The notes under the pieces were generated by a model. It was given only the letters and a program-made list of their open reading frames with translations. It did no database searches and had not been told where the DNA came from. The position numbers were made by a program, and so were the translations under genes. A DNA stretch of 56,969 nt, from the NCBI GenBank assembly GCA_012798695.1, contig JAAZMR010000068.1, positions 1-56,969 of the forward strand, written 5' to 3'. Source of the stretch: Bacillota bacterium. GTDB taxonomy: Bacteria > Bacillota > Limnochordia > DTU087. Numbering within the stretch: the first letter of the stretch is position 1; the number at the start of each line of letters is the position of its first letter. Below are positions 29,588 through 38,409 of the stretch, piece by piece.

Positions 29588-31360
29588 TCAGTCCAAGTAA
29601 CCCCGAATAGCTCCTAATAGGGCCTTGGCGGCGAGCTCAGGACCGGCTACTTCAAACCCCTTAATACCCAACTGTGTCCGTAACTGGCCCACTTTCACAC
29701 CCTGAGCCATCATTGCCTCTAGGTACTGTCGCGCCAACTGATGATGCTGCTCACGCTTCTGTGGTGCACCAAAGGGGTTAGCGAAATACGTATAGACCAA
29801 TCCCTCTTCACTGGTGGTACCCTTAGATATCCTGGCACCCTGACTGCACACTTCTAAAGCCTGATCAGTATCACCAAAGAACTGCAAGTATGGTTCTCTT
29901 CTGGTAACCCGCTCATAATTGTTGGCATACAAAAAGATATCTACCGGCCAACCGGCGACAACCTTACCATAGGAGGTAATCGGTATTACTATACGCGCAT
30001 TCGTTTTGTGTGGATTCATAAATATACTTCGCTCTACCTCTGCATAGGCATAGCCTGGCTGCAGATCATCCAGGCGAACGAAAGCACCAATTTCGGTACC
30101 AACGCCGACTACCCGATCGCCCCGAAACTGTAGTGAACCCATATCATCAAAAACGACGGTCAAATCTCTCAGATGCTCATCTGCGAGAATACGCAAGGCC
30201 TCTAAAGATTCAGACTTACCTGCCCCACTATCGCCCATTAGAACCACATTGGCACCATGTCCGTCCCTGAGGACGATATGGGCCATGGCCCCATGAACGG
30301 GCAAATTGCCCCTTTCAATTTGAATCAGATTGTGCAGTGTCAGAGCCATCTTTTTCAGGTAGCCAAAGTAGTCGACTCGCTCTGACCGCCCGATTACCCC
30401 GAGCATTAGTCCGTTAGCTTCATCCTCATAGTACACGGTCTGATCATTGCCCAGCATTTCCGGGTCAACCCCGAAGAGCAGTATAGCATCAGGCTTCTTA
30501 CCTTCAATCTCATCTGCTTCTGCCATTTCCAATAGGTTCGAAAGGCTGGTACCGAGGCTCATAAACCGTTTATGGAAATAGATAAACATCAAGAGGCCAC
30601 CGACTTTAGCGGGGTAGCAGACCCATTCCTCTGGATCAAAAGCAGCTCCCTGCAATGGGTTTTCAGAAACAGCATTGAATATCCCAGAACGGTAGTTGCG
30701 TTGTGGGTAGTATACCAAAGGTGGTACGATAACCAATAACTGAATAAAGGGTATCTCTTGTAAGGCCGCATATACCGGATCCGGTATCTCCCAATCCAGC
30801 CGGGAAGTCAGTATGCCAACACCGGCTCCAGCCGGAAGCTGTCGGTACACCATAGGCACTCTACCGGTGAGATTGGCACATACATTCCTGTAAGCCTCCA
30901 GCACCAGATCCTTCATTAGTTCATTGACTTGGATGAAATGTTGATGCCTAGTATAGGTATCGGTCCTCGGGCCATAGGCGTCCTCATAGATCAAGTATCG
31001 CTCATGACCTCTCCAGAAATCGTAGAATTCCTCCACCCAATCATACAGCTCCCAACGCAACTCCACCACTGGAGCTAAGATCGGCATAGCTTCAATAACC
31101 TCTTCTAGGGGCTGCATGGATAAGAACATCATAAACTTGGTGAGAAGCTCGATATCGTATGGGAAGGCAGAGTCGCCATCTTCCTCATCATCTTGGCGAA
31201 AATCCACAATGGCCTCCAATAGAGGCGAATCATGCCGAATAAGCCGTTTAACGAATTGTTTTAGCACCCTGTGAAATATATCACTCTTAAAGAGGTCGGC
31301 TGGGACCCGACAAGGTGTTCTACCAATCACTATCCGATTCTCATTTACTTCGGATATCAT
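29588..31360 (-). CDS. HPr-kinase/PEPCK-like P-loop protein of unknown function
   Basis: This 590-residue cytoplasmic protein has two parts. The N-terminal ~350 residues contain no motif I recognise and are rich in aromatic and acidic residues. The C-terminal part carries the P-loop GDSGAGKSES (residues 376-385), preceded by PVHGAMAHIVL and followed by VVFDDMGSL, an order very like the HPr kinase core (His, P-loop, then paired Asp). Farther on, ARIVIPI and PVDIFLYANNYE recall the PEP carboxykinase fold, to which HPr kinase is related. The ATG at 31360 has GAGGAGG at about 9 bases. It has a TATACT box about 30 bases upstream and is a single or first gene. Protein kinase, small-molecule kinase and PEPCK-like activities all remain possible. 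Confidence 0.7.
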   Translation of the reverse strand: MISEVNENRIVIGRTPCRVPADLFKSDIFHRVLKQFVKRLIRHDSPLLEAIVDFRQDDEEDGDSAFPYDIELLTKFMMFLSMQPLEEVIEAMPILAPVVELRWELYDWVEEFYDFWRGHERYLIYEDAYGPRTDTYTRHQHFIQVNELMKDLVLEAYRNVCANLTGRVPMVYRQLPAGAGVGILTSRLDWEIPDPVYAALQEIPFIQLLVIVPPLVYYPQRNYRSGIFNAVSENPLQGAAFDPEEWVCYPAKVGGLLMFIYFHKRFMSLGTSLSNLLEMAEADEIEGKKPDAILLFGVDPEMLGNDQTVYYEDEANGLMLGVIGRSERVDYFGYLKKMALTLHNLIQIERGNLPVHGAMAHIVLRDGHGANVVLMGDSGAGKSESLEALRILADEHLRDLTVVFDDMGSLQFRGDRVVGVGTEIGAFVRLDDLQPGYAYAEVERSIFMNPHKTNARIVIPITSYGKVVAGWPVDIFLYANNYERVTRREPYLQFFGDTDQALEVCSQGARISKGTTSEEGLVYTYFANPFGAPQKREQHHQLARQYLEAMMAQGVKVGQLRTQLGIKGFEVAGPELAAKALLGAIRGYLD

Positions 31361-31411
31361 AATGTTGTGACCTCCTCAATTGCATACACAGTATACACAG
31401 GGCTATTATGC

Positions 31412-31453
31412 CAAAACTCCGACTGATCTGCAGCCCGCAGAACGAGTCGGAGT
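31412..31453 (-). terminator. Terminator after the TtcA-like gene
   Basis: ACTCCGACT (31416-31424) and AGTCGGAGT (31445-31453) form a 9-bp stem with an inner CTGC/GCAG stem. Read on the minus strand, TTTT follows. It lies about 65 bases after the TtcA-like stop. Confidence 0.7.
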
Positions 31454-31517
31454 ATGCGATAGGCCTACCCCAATTGTATCTGCTTCATCGTAGCACTATT
31501 GTGGATAAAAGTCAAAC

Positions 31518-32351
31518 CTATTGCCGCCCCCGAGGCTCATTCGCGCTGCATTTTTCCTCTGCTGCGGCCGGACGCGGCCGCATGATATGCAGGTGTTTCT
31601 GGCGCAGCTCTTCCCGACTGGGAAGGGGTGGCCACAGCTCAACTACTCCGTCCCTCCGCATGGCTGCTGCCAGATTAGTATACACAAAGCGATTCTCTCG
31701 AGTAAGATCTCGAATAAGTGTTTTTACTTTCCACCTATGTGTCTTGCCCTGTAGAGGACAGCGACTGGGCATCGGCATAAAGGATAGAGACTTGATCAGT
31801 TGTGCGATCTCAGCCTCCCGCAGGTAAACTAAGGGACGGATGACCGTAAGACCACTCTGATCCAGATGCGATTTGGGCAAGAATGTCTGCAATTTACCGG
31901 AATACAGTAGGCTCATGAGAAACGTCTCTACGGCATCATCATGATGATGGGCTAAAGCCACTTTGTTATACCCTTGGGTAACGGCAGTCTGGTTTATCAC
32001 GGCTCGCCGGAAGTAAGCACAGCTTGAACAAGGGTTTTCCGTTCTCTCTTCAAACGCGACTTGGGCAATCTGCGTCTTCTCTAGATATAGAGGTATCCCC
32101 AGTTGATGGCCATACTCCTCTAGAAGTTGATCATCAGACGGCTCCTCAAATCCAAGGTCTACATGTATTGCTCCTAATTCAAAACCGAAAGGTGCGGTTT
32201 CCTGCAAAACACGCAGTGCATACAACAAAAATGAGCTATCCTTGCCGCCGGAGAATCCTACCAGTACCCGATCCCCCTCCGACAGAAGCTCAAACTCGAT
32301 AATTGTCCGCCACAGTCTCTTGACGTACTTGCGGGGCAATGCTAATCGCAA
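31518..32351 (-). CDS. TtcA-like tRNA 2-thiolation protein (PP-loop ATPase)
   Basis: This 277-residue protein has the PP-loop SGGKDS at about residue 34, which activates the tRNA base with ATP. Like E. coli TtcA, which thiolates cytidine 32 of tRNA and holds a [4Fe-4S] cluster on three Cys, it has CSSC (about residue 109) and a later Cys in SRCPLQGKT (about 199). The AHHHDDAVETFLM segment is the conserved metal/ATP region. The TTG start at 32351 follows AGGAGGAAA. The C-terminal tail of about 20 residues is Arg-, Pro- and Glu-rich and not part of the core fold. It lies 72 bases after gmhA. The exact modified base cannot be told from sequence. Confidence 0.85.
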   Translation of the reverse strand: MRLALPRKYVKRLWRTIIEFELLSEGDRVLVGFSGGKDSSFLLYALRVLQETAPFGFELGAIHVDLGFEEPSDDQLLEEYGHQLGIPLYLEKTQIAQVAFEERTENPCSSCAYFRRAVINQTAVTQGYNKVALAHHHDDAVETFLMSLLYSGKLQTFLPKSHLDQSGLTVIRPLVYLREAEIAQLIKSLSFMPMPSRCPLQGKTHRWKVKTLIRDLTRENRFVYTNLAAAMRRDGVVELWPPLPSREELRQKHLHIMRPRPAAAEEKCSANEPRGRQ

Positions 32352-32423
32352 ACCGTTTCCTCCTATGATCTAAGCACATCTCAATATCTCAACCTATTCA
32401 TGACCCAAAAGGATAGCCACTAC

Positions 32424-33068
32424 TCACTTAGCAAAAAACTGCTCCTCTAACATAGCACAAAGAGTGTGGTAAATAGGTAGATGGGCCTCTTGGATCAAAT
32501 GAGTTTCTGAATAGGGAACATTTAGCAAAACATCAGCATAGGACCTGAGGGCTCCCCCGCTTTGGCCGGTAAGTCCCACGACTCTCATATCACGGGCTTG
32601 GGCAACGATGGCAGCAGCCACTACATTGCGGGAGTTGCCAGATGTGGACAGGGCCCAGAGCACATCTCCCTCTTGACCTAGGGCATTCACCTGCTGGGCG
32701 AAGATCATGTCACCACTGATATCATTGATTATGGCTGTACCAAGAGCTGTCTGGGAGACTAAAGATATGGCAGGCATCCCTTGCTGCAAAAGGCTTCCGA
32801 TCGTCTCACCTGCCAAGCCTCCGACCTCCGCCAAACGCTTCTGAAGAGCATGCTCCACAGTGCGCTTCTTTAGGAAACCCTTCATTAGCTCACCGGCAAT
32901 GTGTTCAGCATCACTGGCACTACCACCATTACCACACAGCAGCAGTTTCCCACCTGATGCATAAGCCGCCTCGGTCTCCACATAGGCTGACCAAATAGAA
33001 TCAGCCAAACCACCAAGCTCGGGGCGACGATCTAATAGATCCTCTAGATGGGCTCGGGGATTACTCAT
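32424..33068 (-). CDS. gmhA: Phosphoheptose isomerase (D-sedoheptulose-7-phosphate isomerase)
   Basis: This SIS-domain protein of 214 residues starts ADP-heptose synthesis for the LPS core by converting sedoheptulose 7-phosphate to D-glycero-manno-heptose 7-phosphate. The signature LLLCGNGGSASDAEHIAGEL is complete, SLVSQTALGTAIINDISGD follows, and ALSTSGNSRNV marks the second phosphate-binding loop; QEAHLPIYHTLC holds the late His region. The frame is open back to 33158, but an extended -10 box at 33163-33171 puts the transcript start near 33156, so that start is unlikely. ATG 33068 gives the best family length yet has no ribosome site of its own; it appears coupled to the 15-codon ORF upstream. 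GTG 33098 is an alternative. Confidence 0.83.
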   Translation of the reverse strand: MSNPRAHLEDLLDRRPELGGLADSIWSAYVETEAAYASGGKLLLCGNGGSASDAEHIAGELMKGFLKKRTVEHALQKRLAEVGGLAGETIGSLLQQGMPAISLVSQTALGTAIINDISGDMIFAQQVNALGQEGDVLWALSTSGNSRNVVAAAIVAQARDMRVVGLTGQSGGALRSYADVLLNVPYSETHLIQEAHLPIYHTLCAMLEEQFFAK

Positions 33069-33108
33069 CTGCAAGGCGCGAGCTGCTGGTTTTTTCACCA
33101 GAGCACAC
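33061..33108 (-). CDS. Short upstream ORF overlapping the gmhA start
   Basis: GTG 33108 stands 8 bases after a perfect AGGAGG (33122-33117), the ideal gap. The frame runs 15 codons and its TAA stop (33063-33061) overlaps the first codons of gmhA (ATG at 33068). The peptide (MCSGEKTSSSRLADE) has no recognised feature. The layout is that of a coupling or leader ORF: ribosomes load here and reinitiate at gmhA. This is inferred from spacing only. Confidence 0.45.
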   Translation of the reverse strand: MCSGEKTSSSRLADE

Positions 33109-33162
33109 GCGCCATCCCTCCTCTCAAGGCTCTGCAGGTTGCGGTACATTCCTATCACAATC

Positions 33163-33171
33163 AGTATACCA
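33163..33171 (-). promoter_or_regulatory. Extended -10 promoter of gmhA
   Basis: Read on the minus strand, TGGTATACT is an extended -10 element. No good -35 box lies at 17 bases. The predicted start of the RNA is near 33156, which excludes the longest possible gmhA start. Confidence 0.45.
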
Positions 33172-33251
33172 CATATACAACAGTGCTAACTGTGGCAACA
33201 CGCCATTTAGACATTGTATGCATCCACGCCTGCAAAGCCCCACTCAGCAAG

Positions 33252-33276
33252 AGAGCCGGAGTTTTGCTCCGACTCT
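33252..33276. terminator. Hairpin after pepV
   Basis: AGAGCCGGAG and CTCCGACTCT form a 10-bp stem (one wobble pair) with a TTTTG loop. It lies about 60 bases after the pepV stop and upstream of the gmhA promoter. No strong T run follows, so it is a probable but weak terminator. Confidence 0.45.
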
Positions 33277-33333
33277 TAGTGGTGGTTTATGCGTCTCCAC
33301 ATTCGACCCGTGGGTCGGCTGGTCCTCTCTAGT

Positions 33334-34764
33334 TTACTTGCCAGCCAATAGACTAATCGCATCAGCGAAAATCACTGTATTGCGGACCAAATCGGTAATC
33401 GTCGTGAATTCATCTTCTCTGTGGATATTGCGTTGCTCCCCGGGCATAGCCGGCCCGAAGGCCACTGCATTATCCAGAGCGCGAGCATAGGTACCCCCAC
33501 CCATGCTCAGTGGTTTGGCCTTCTGAGTGGTATGCTTTTCATAGACACTGAGAAGCTGTTGGACCAAGAAGCTATCCTCAGGCACATGCAAACTGCGATT
33601 GGTGTGGCCCAATTCTACCTGAATACCATACGCCTTGGCTGCCTGCCTGATGGGATCGACAATCTCGGCCAACTCCTTAGTCACCGGGTAGCGGATATCA
33701 AAGTCGACATATGCCTGCCCAGCTTCATAGCGAAGCACTCCCATACTCAGAGTCAGTTCTCCGGATACCTCATCACAGTACCCGATACCCAGTGATTGCC
33801 CGTTAGTCTCCAGCCCCACCTGGGTTTTTAGAAACTCCAATAGCTGCGCCACTGCCGGAGAATCAAAGCTATACCCAGCCTCAGTGATCCGGTGGAGTAC
33901 CTGGATCATGTGGGCGATCGCATTCACTCCAGATGCAGGCGTTGAGCCATGTCCGGCTAGACCTGTAACAGTCAAAACCAGCGTGCCATCTTCTATGCAT
34001 GCCTGAACTCCTGGATAGGGGTCTTTCTGCAGTGTTTGAGCTATCTTGGCTGCTTCCTGCAGAACCTGCGGATCACCCGCTAACCGGCATGTACAAGTCG
34101 CTGGGATCATGTTAGCCCGGTGCCCGCCCTGCAGCTCCAAAACTTGCAGAGCAGTAGACTCATCGGAGGTAGGCTGATCCCCATTGCCGGCATGGGTTAG
34201 ACGCAAGTGTGCTATTCCCTTCTCTACATTGATCACCGGATATTGAGCATCGGGAACGAAAGCCATGGTAGGCATCTCATCATGACGGCAATAGTACTCA
34301 ATTCCTCGCCACCCCGATTCTTCATTAGTGCCAAAGATCAAGCGCACCCGGCGCTGTAACGGGATCTGCGCTTCCTGAACTGCCTTCAAAGCATAGATCG
34401 CACTGATCGCGGGACCTTTGTTGTCGGTAGTGCCTCGACCAAAAAGCTTGTCCCCCTCTATTACGCCATCAAAGGGGGGCCTTGTCCAGCCTTCGCCGGC
34501 GGGTACTATGTCCAAATGACAGAGAATACCCAGTATTTCATCACCTGTACCACATTCGGCATAGCCGGCATAGCCTTCGAGGTTCTTGGTCTGAAAACCC
34601 AGCTCCCGGCAGGTCGCTAGTACATAGTCCAGGGCCTTGCCCACATTTTCCCCCATGGGCATCCCCTCACGGGGCTCTCCTTCGATACTGGGTATGCGGA
34701 TCAGCTCCTGTGTTCTGCGCACAATCTCATCTCGGTATTTTTCTGCAAGAACTGCAAAATTCAT
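33334..34764 (-). CDS. pepV: Dipeptidase PepV-like M20 metallopeptidase
   Basis: This 476-residue zinc peptidase matches PepV of lactic acid bacteria in length and motif order. Zinc ligands are expected in LCHLDIVPAGEGW (His), GRGTTDNKGP (bridging Asp), GTNEESGWRG (catalytic and ligand Glu) and VPDAQYPVINVEKG (Asp), with a late site in GGGTYARAL. The large insert between residues about 190 and 380 is the lid/dimer-mimic domain of PepV, which makes it active as a monomer on dipeptides. ATG 34764 follows AAAGGAAG; the frame is open to 34803 but without a site. It starts 54 bases after the thyX stop and is probably cotranscribed. Peptides from wall turnover or food are likely substrates. Confidence 0.9.
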   Translation of the reverse strand: MNFAVLAEKYRDEIVRRTQELIRIPSIEGEPREGMPMGENVGKALDYVLATCRELGFQTKNLEGYAGYAECGTGDEILGILCHLDIVPAGEGWTRPPFDGVIEGDKLFGRGTTDNKGPAISAIYALKAVQEAQIPLQRRVRLIFGTNEESGWRGIEYYCRHDEMPTMAFVPDAQYPVINVEKGIAHLRLTHAGNGDQPTSDESTALQVLELQGGHRANMIPATCTCRLAGDPQVLQEAAKIAQTLQKDPYPGVQACIEDGTLVLTVTGLAGHGSTPASGVNAIAHMIQVLHRITEAGYSFDSPAVAQLLEFLKTQVGLETNGQSLGIGYCDEVSGELTLSMGVLRYEAGQAYVDFDIRYPVTKELAEIVDPIRQAAKAYGIQVELGHTNRSLHVPEDSFLVQQLLSVYEKHTTQKAKPLSMGGGTYARALDNAVAFGPAMPGEQRNIHREDEFTTITDLVRNTVIFADAISLLAGK

Positions 34765-34818
34765 GTAATCTTCCTTTCCGCCAGAGGCCAGTTCCTGGAT
34801 CAAATCTAGTCTTCACTC

Positions 34819-35451
34819 TCACAATCCAGATTGATCTTTCGTGGCCACCATCTTGTCCTCATCGATGATGAAGTCGGAAAACACCGTGGGCACCGCTTCC
34901 TGAAGAAGCTCTAACATCTGTATACAGATCATACGGATTTCCCACTGCGCTTGGGGTTCACACCGTACGCTGAAGATGTGACGCCATTCCCGTAGATTAG
35001 CCGATATGACGATCTCACTGGTTATGGCATTGGGCAACACAAAACGGGCATCTTGTTTAGGAATCCCTAGATCCTGCAATTCACGATAGGCCTTCCTAAT
35101 CTCCTCCATCAGTTCGCCATAACGCTGATGGGCCTCGGGGTAATCTCGAACTGTAGGGGGTTCGACATAATCGAAATCCTGCTCGGAAACGTAACGCTGT
35201 GATTGCTGGGAAAACGAAGCTAGGCGATGACGTACTATCTGATGGGTAAAAGAGCGGGAACCACCCTTCACCCGAAAGGTAGCATAGGCATGCTCCAATA
35301 CAGACAAGTGCCCATGCCGCAGCAGCATGCGAATGAATTTCTGCTCACTGCCAGGTTGACTGCGATCATGGGATAGATAGCAGGTCCGCCCCGCCAGCTC
35401 AATCAGCTGCTCAGCATTGGGGGTAATGGCCAAAAGCTCTACTTCTACCAC
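34819..35451 (-). CDS. thyX: Flavin-dependent thymidylate synthase ThyX
   Basis: This 210-residue FAD enzyme makes dTMP from dUMP with methylene-tetrahydrofolate and NAD(P)H. The ThyX motif RHR-X7-S is intact in RHRLASFSQQSQR (about residue 74). Further family marks are the early Cys-Tyr in AGRTCYLS, SVLEHAYATFRV and, near the end, NLREWRHIFSVRCEPQAQWE. The length is slightly shorter than the usual 220-260. The GTG start at 35451 has AAAGGAGGGG upstream. ThyX instead of ThyA is common in anaerobes and thermophiles. The gene is followed by pepV in the same transcription unit. Confidence 0.95.
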   Translation of the reverse strand: MVEVELLAITPNAEQLIELAGRTCYLSHDRSQPGSEQKFIRMLLRHGHLSVLEHAYATFRVKGGSRSFTHQIVRHRLASFSQQSQRYVSEQDFDYVEPPTVRDYPEAHQRYGELMEEIRKAYRELQDLGIPKQDARFVLPNAITSEIVISANLREWRHIFSVRCEPQAQWEIRMICIQMLELLQEAVPTVFSDFIIDEDKMVATKDQSGL

Positions 35452-35618
35452 TTCCTACCCCTCCTTTCTTCAATATGAGCCATCTCTCATTAGTCTTAGC
35501 TCATGTGCTCGAGCCGTACTGCTCTTCGGGATCTATCATGCTTACATTATTCCACACTTTCCATCCATATCCTACAACTACACGTATGCAGTCTGCTGCC
35601 CCGCATACCCTACTTGGC

Positions 35619-35665
35619 AAAAATGAAGGCACAGCCGAGGGCCTATTACCCTCCAGCTGTGCCTT
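35619..35665 (-). terminator. Factor-independent terminator of the surface-protein unit
   Basis: AAGGCACAGC (35626-35635) and GCTGTGCCTT (35656-35665) form a 10-bp stem with an inner AGGG/CCCT stem. Read on the minus strand it ends in ATTTTTG. It lies about 40 bases after the stop of the gene at 35704. Confidence 0.85.
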
Positions 35666-35703
35666 AGATAAGCGATCTGAAGATTACGCCAAACCACCGT
35701 CAT

Positions 35704-36627
35704 CTATAGGGCAGGCGTCATGGAAAGCCCCGATACTCTTGCATCTCGCATAACTTCCACATAGAATTCGGTGCCCATCGGGATCACTACATCTTTCCCC
35801 TTAACGAACCAGGCTCCGGCTAGCCCAATCGGTCCCAAGAGAATGACTCCCGCCATACCGGCACCAGCAGCCAGTTCCAGGGATTTATTCTTTTCAGTAG
35901 CCTTTTCTTCCATAATCAATGATACAGAGCTGCCATCAATGGCCGGTAGTGTGCCAAAGTCCACCAATAGTCTTCCATCTACTCCTAGGCGCTTAGCAGT
36001 ATTGACCTCTTGCACCGTGCCTACACTCTCAGTACCAGCGATAATGACCAACCGATCTTTGATCATGACATCGTCCAAAACCCGATAACGGACCTTGTCA
36101 CCCACTTTGTTCTTGGAGCTATCTAGGTCATTAAGCAGTTTGATCTTCACTAAGGTCTCTTTCGGCACTGTGACAACATCGATATTCAGCTTATCTGAAG
36201 CCCACACCATCTTTAGGAGGTTATCCGCTCGCTCGATAACTGAACCTTCCTGAGCGGCACCATACATAGCACCCTCCAGCCGATCCAGGCGCGTATAAAG
36301 TGGATCCCCCATACTTGCTTCCTGGTATACCATCCATTCGACTGCATTGAGTTTGAGCTGTAGGGAGTTTTCACTACCGATTCCACTCATTAGGTAAGTA
36401 TTCAAATTCTCAATCCGAACCAGGATCGGGCCTGTCTTGGTTTCCCCAAATACATCATTCTCCAACTGGTCGAGTCGCTCGATGAGGGCACCTACTTTGG
36501 CCTTACCGTATAACATGATCTCGATCTGTCTGAGACTCTCCAATGGTGTACCAGAGTCTGCCCAAACCGGTGAAGCCATGACAAACAGCAAACAAATAAC
36601 CAGACCAAAAGCTACCGTTTTTCTCAT
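35704..36627 (-). CDS. Secreted protein with YG-type helical repeats, unknown function
   Basis: I do not recognise a named family. The 307-residue protein has a signal peptide (about 1-24, ending VWA-DSG). Residues about 28-150 carry repeats of the form LDxLExxxYGxxxxGxLxxR: MLYGKAKVGALIERLDQLE, VFGETKTGPILVRIENLN, and RLDRLEGAMYGAAQEGSVIE. A beta-rich domain follows (about 165-255: VPKETLVKIKLLNDL, VGDKVRYRVLDDV, IIAGTESVGTVQEV, DGSSVSLIM), then a Gly-rich hydrophobic hairpin (about 262-285). ATG 36627 has AAGGAGAG; the frame is open to 36702. It ends the unit led by SLH outer-membrane proteins, so a periplasmic or envelope-associated role is likely. That role is inference from context and signal peptide. 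Confidence 0.65.
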   Translation of the reverse strand: MRKTVAFGLVICLLFVMASPVWADSGTPLESLRQIEIMLYGKAKVGALIERLDQLENDVFGETKTGPILVRIENLNTYLMSGIGSENSLQLKLNAVEWMVYQEASMGDPLYTRLDRLEGAMYGAAQEGSVIERADNLLKMVWASDKLNIDVVTVPKETLVKIKLLNDLDSSKNKVGDKVRYRVLDDVMIKDRLVIIAGTESVGTVQEVNTAKRLGVDGRLLVDFGTLPAIDGSSVSLIMEEKATEKNKSLELAAGAGMAGVILLGPIGLAGAWFVKGKDVVIPMGTEFYVEVMRDARVSGLSMTPAL

Positions 36628-36726
36628 ATACCCAACTCTCCTTCCCCACACGTTACTCCCACTATCCGGTGCAACTCTCTTGTGCCCCATACCACCCGCC
36701 ACCCAACTGCAGGCAAGTGCCGCCTT

Positions 36727-38223
36727 CTAAAACCTGATTGACAGCTCAGCAGTGGCCACATTTTCTGGTTCATCAAGCTCCTCCGATTCAGTGAAGTCAA
36801 TCAGTTTATATCCAAAGACTAGAGTTGCCTCCTTCCGATAGTTATATCCCAAGCTGAGGCTAGTCCTTTTTTTATTTTGATCCATATCCTCCAAAGCCAC
36901 ACCTGCTTGCAGCACGGATTCGGAGTCCCAAGGCACTCTATGGGCCACATCAGCACTGGCGCCTCTTGTCGAAAGACGCCCGGAGGCCGCTTCTTGCTCA
37001 TATACTAAACCCAGACTCACACTGCCCTTGGGTACAGTCACTCCCACTCCTACAGTGCTCCGTCGTGTACTGCTTGGATCTTCACCATCCACAAGTTCAT
37101 CTATGTCTACATACCGATAGTCAGCACGCAAAACCAAATCCTCACTCAGGCCATATTGCAGGCCCACCGAGGTAACCGTCTCTGGTTCTTTGCCAATTTC
37201 ACCAGTCGGTTTTTGTGTCTCTCTACCGGTACTCAGTACCACATCTCTATACTGCAGCGAAACCTCGTAACCGGTTGCCTCTTTACCTTCGCCACCACTT
37301 TTGATCAGAGGATCGAATTGGGGCCGCACACTCTTATAGCTAGCGCCGACTTCTACGTCCCCCACCTTCATCTGCGCGCCTACCTTCATGGAGCTCGCGT
37401 CATCTGTATCCGATACTTCCGGGTTAGTCGCATATTCCCCTGATACCTTAACACCCGGCGTTACCTGGAGTTTACCTTCCAGAGCCGTCATCGACTTTGG
37501 CCTGCTTACCGCATCAGCATCAAAGGGATCATAACCTTCATCATAATCTCTACCCAAAAGCTTGCTAACCGTAGCTCCTAGTTCCCACCCATCCGACTTC
37601 CATACAGTGCTATCAGAGCTAATTACACTCCGCCATCCACTCAGACGGAAGGGCTCATCATTTTCCTCTTCATCCCTGGAAATCCCGTCGATTCCCTGCA
37701 AACGGGTCACACTGGGATCAAACATTAAGTCAAACTCCGCTGCACTTGGTGCAGGCCTAATTAGCCCTAGAGCGCGCAATTCGTCATTGAAGCCTTCTAT
37801 GAGGCGCTTTATCAGCTCCAGATGTTCATCGCCTAGAGTGCCCTTGCCAGGATTCGATTGCTTAGCTGCCGCAAACAGCTCATCAACCAGTTCCTGTTCC
37901 AACCCAGCTGACAGCAAAGCACTGCTCTCTTCTTCTAACCCGGGATTCCCGAGGTCGTCTAACCTTCTCAAAATCTTTGCCACTAATAAGGCCATCTCAT
38001 AGCGAGTTATGGAGTTCTGGCTATCAAAAAGTACATCAGACTGCGCTACCAGCGGAGTTTCTGCTAGCCTCTTTACCGCGGCATAGCTCCAGTGTCCCAA
38101 GGGTATGTCCATACTGTCTGGTTCGGAGGCATATGCAGGCGTGCTAAAACAGACCAGGCCCACAATTGTGACCATGATCACACTGATCAGCCTTAGTCTC
38201 TGTACTTGTAGGGCTCCGCGCAT
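36727..38223 (-). CDS. SLH-domain outer-membrane beta-barrel protein (porin-like)
   Basis: This 498-residue protein has a signal peptide (about 1-33), one SLH domain (about 39-88, with IPLGHWSYAAVKRLAE and SITRYEMALLVAKIL), a helical stretch (about 95-155) and then about 300 residues of alternating polar/hydrophobic strands broken by acidic turns. It ends in AELSIRF, whose final aromatic Phe is the beta-signal read by the BAM machinery. SLH-porins of this plan are known in Negativicutes, Cyanobacteria and Deinococcus-Thermus, where the SLH part binds wall polymers. ATG 38223 has AGGAGG at about 7 bases; the longer frame to 38316 lacks a site. It precedes the secreted repeat protein. The pore function is inferred. 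Confidence 0.82.
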   Translation of the reverse strand: MRGALQVQRLRLISVIMVTIVGLVCFSTPAYASEPDSMDIPLGHWSYAAVKRLAETPLVAQSDVLFDSQNSITRYEMALLVAKILRRLDDLGNPGLEEESSALLSAGLEQELVDELFAAAKQSNPGKGTLGDEHLELIKRLIEGFNDELRALGLIRPAPSAAEFDLMFDPSVTRLQGIDGISRDEEENDEPFRLSGWRSVISSDSTVWKSDGWELGATVSKLLGRDYDEGYDPFDADAVSRPKSMTALEGKLQVTPGVKVSGEYATNPEVSDTDDASSMKVGAQMKVGDVEVGASYKSVRPQFDPLIKSGGEGKEATGYEVSLQYRDVVLSTGRETQKPTGEIGKEPETVTSVGLQYGLSEDLVLRADYRYVDIDELVDGEDPSSTRRSTVGVGVTVPKGSVSLGLVYEQEAASGRLSTRGASADVAHRVPWDSESVLQAGVALEDMDQNKKRTSLSLGYNYRKEATLVFGYKLIDFTESEELDEPENVATAELSIRF

Positions 38224-38409
38224 TGGTGTCCCTCCTGTAATGCCCATAAAAGGCCACCCATCTCCCCGAACCAAATCATGCCCCAGAAGTCGTGATACCC
38301 TAGGATCTTTCTCCACTCTTACCAGTAAACCCTTTTTTGGCCTAGCGAGTATACTATTGGCAATATGTGGCTAACTCTGACCACGGCACCAGGCTTTAGT
38401 CACAATTCC

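Noticed and set aside
31563-31582. GC-rich perfect hairpin TGCGGCCG/CGGCCGCA
   Set aside because: It lies inside the last codons of the TtcA-like gene, has no T run, and a better terminator lies downstream at 31412-31453.
33304-33317. Palindrome CGACCC-GT-GGGTCG after pepV
   Set aside because: The 2-base loop and missing T run make it a poor terminator; the stem at 33252-33276 is better.
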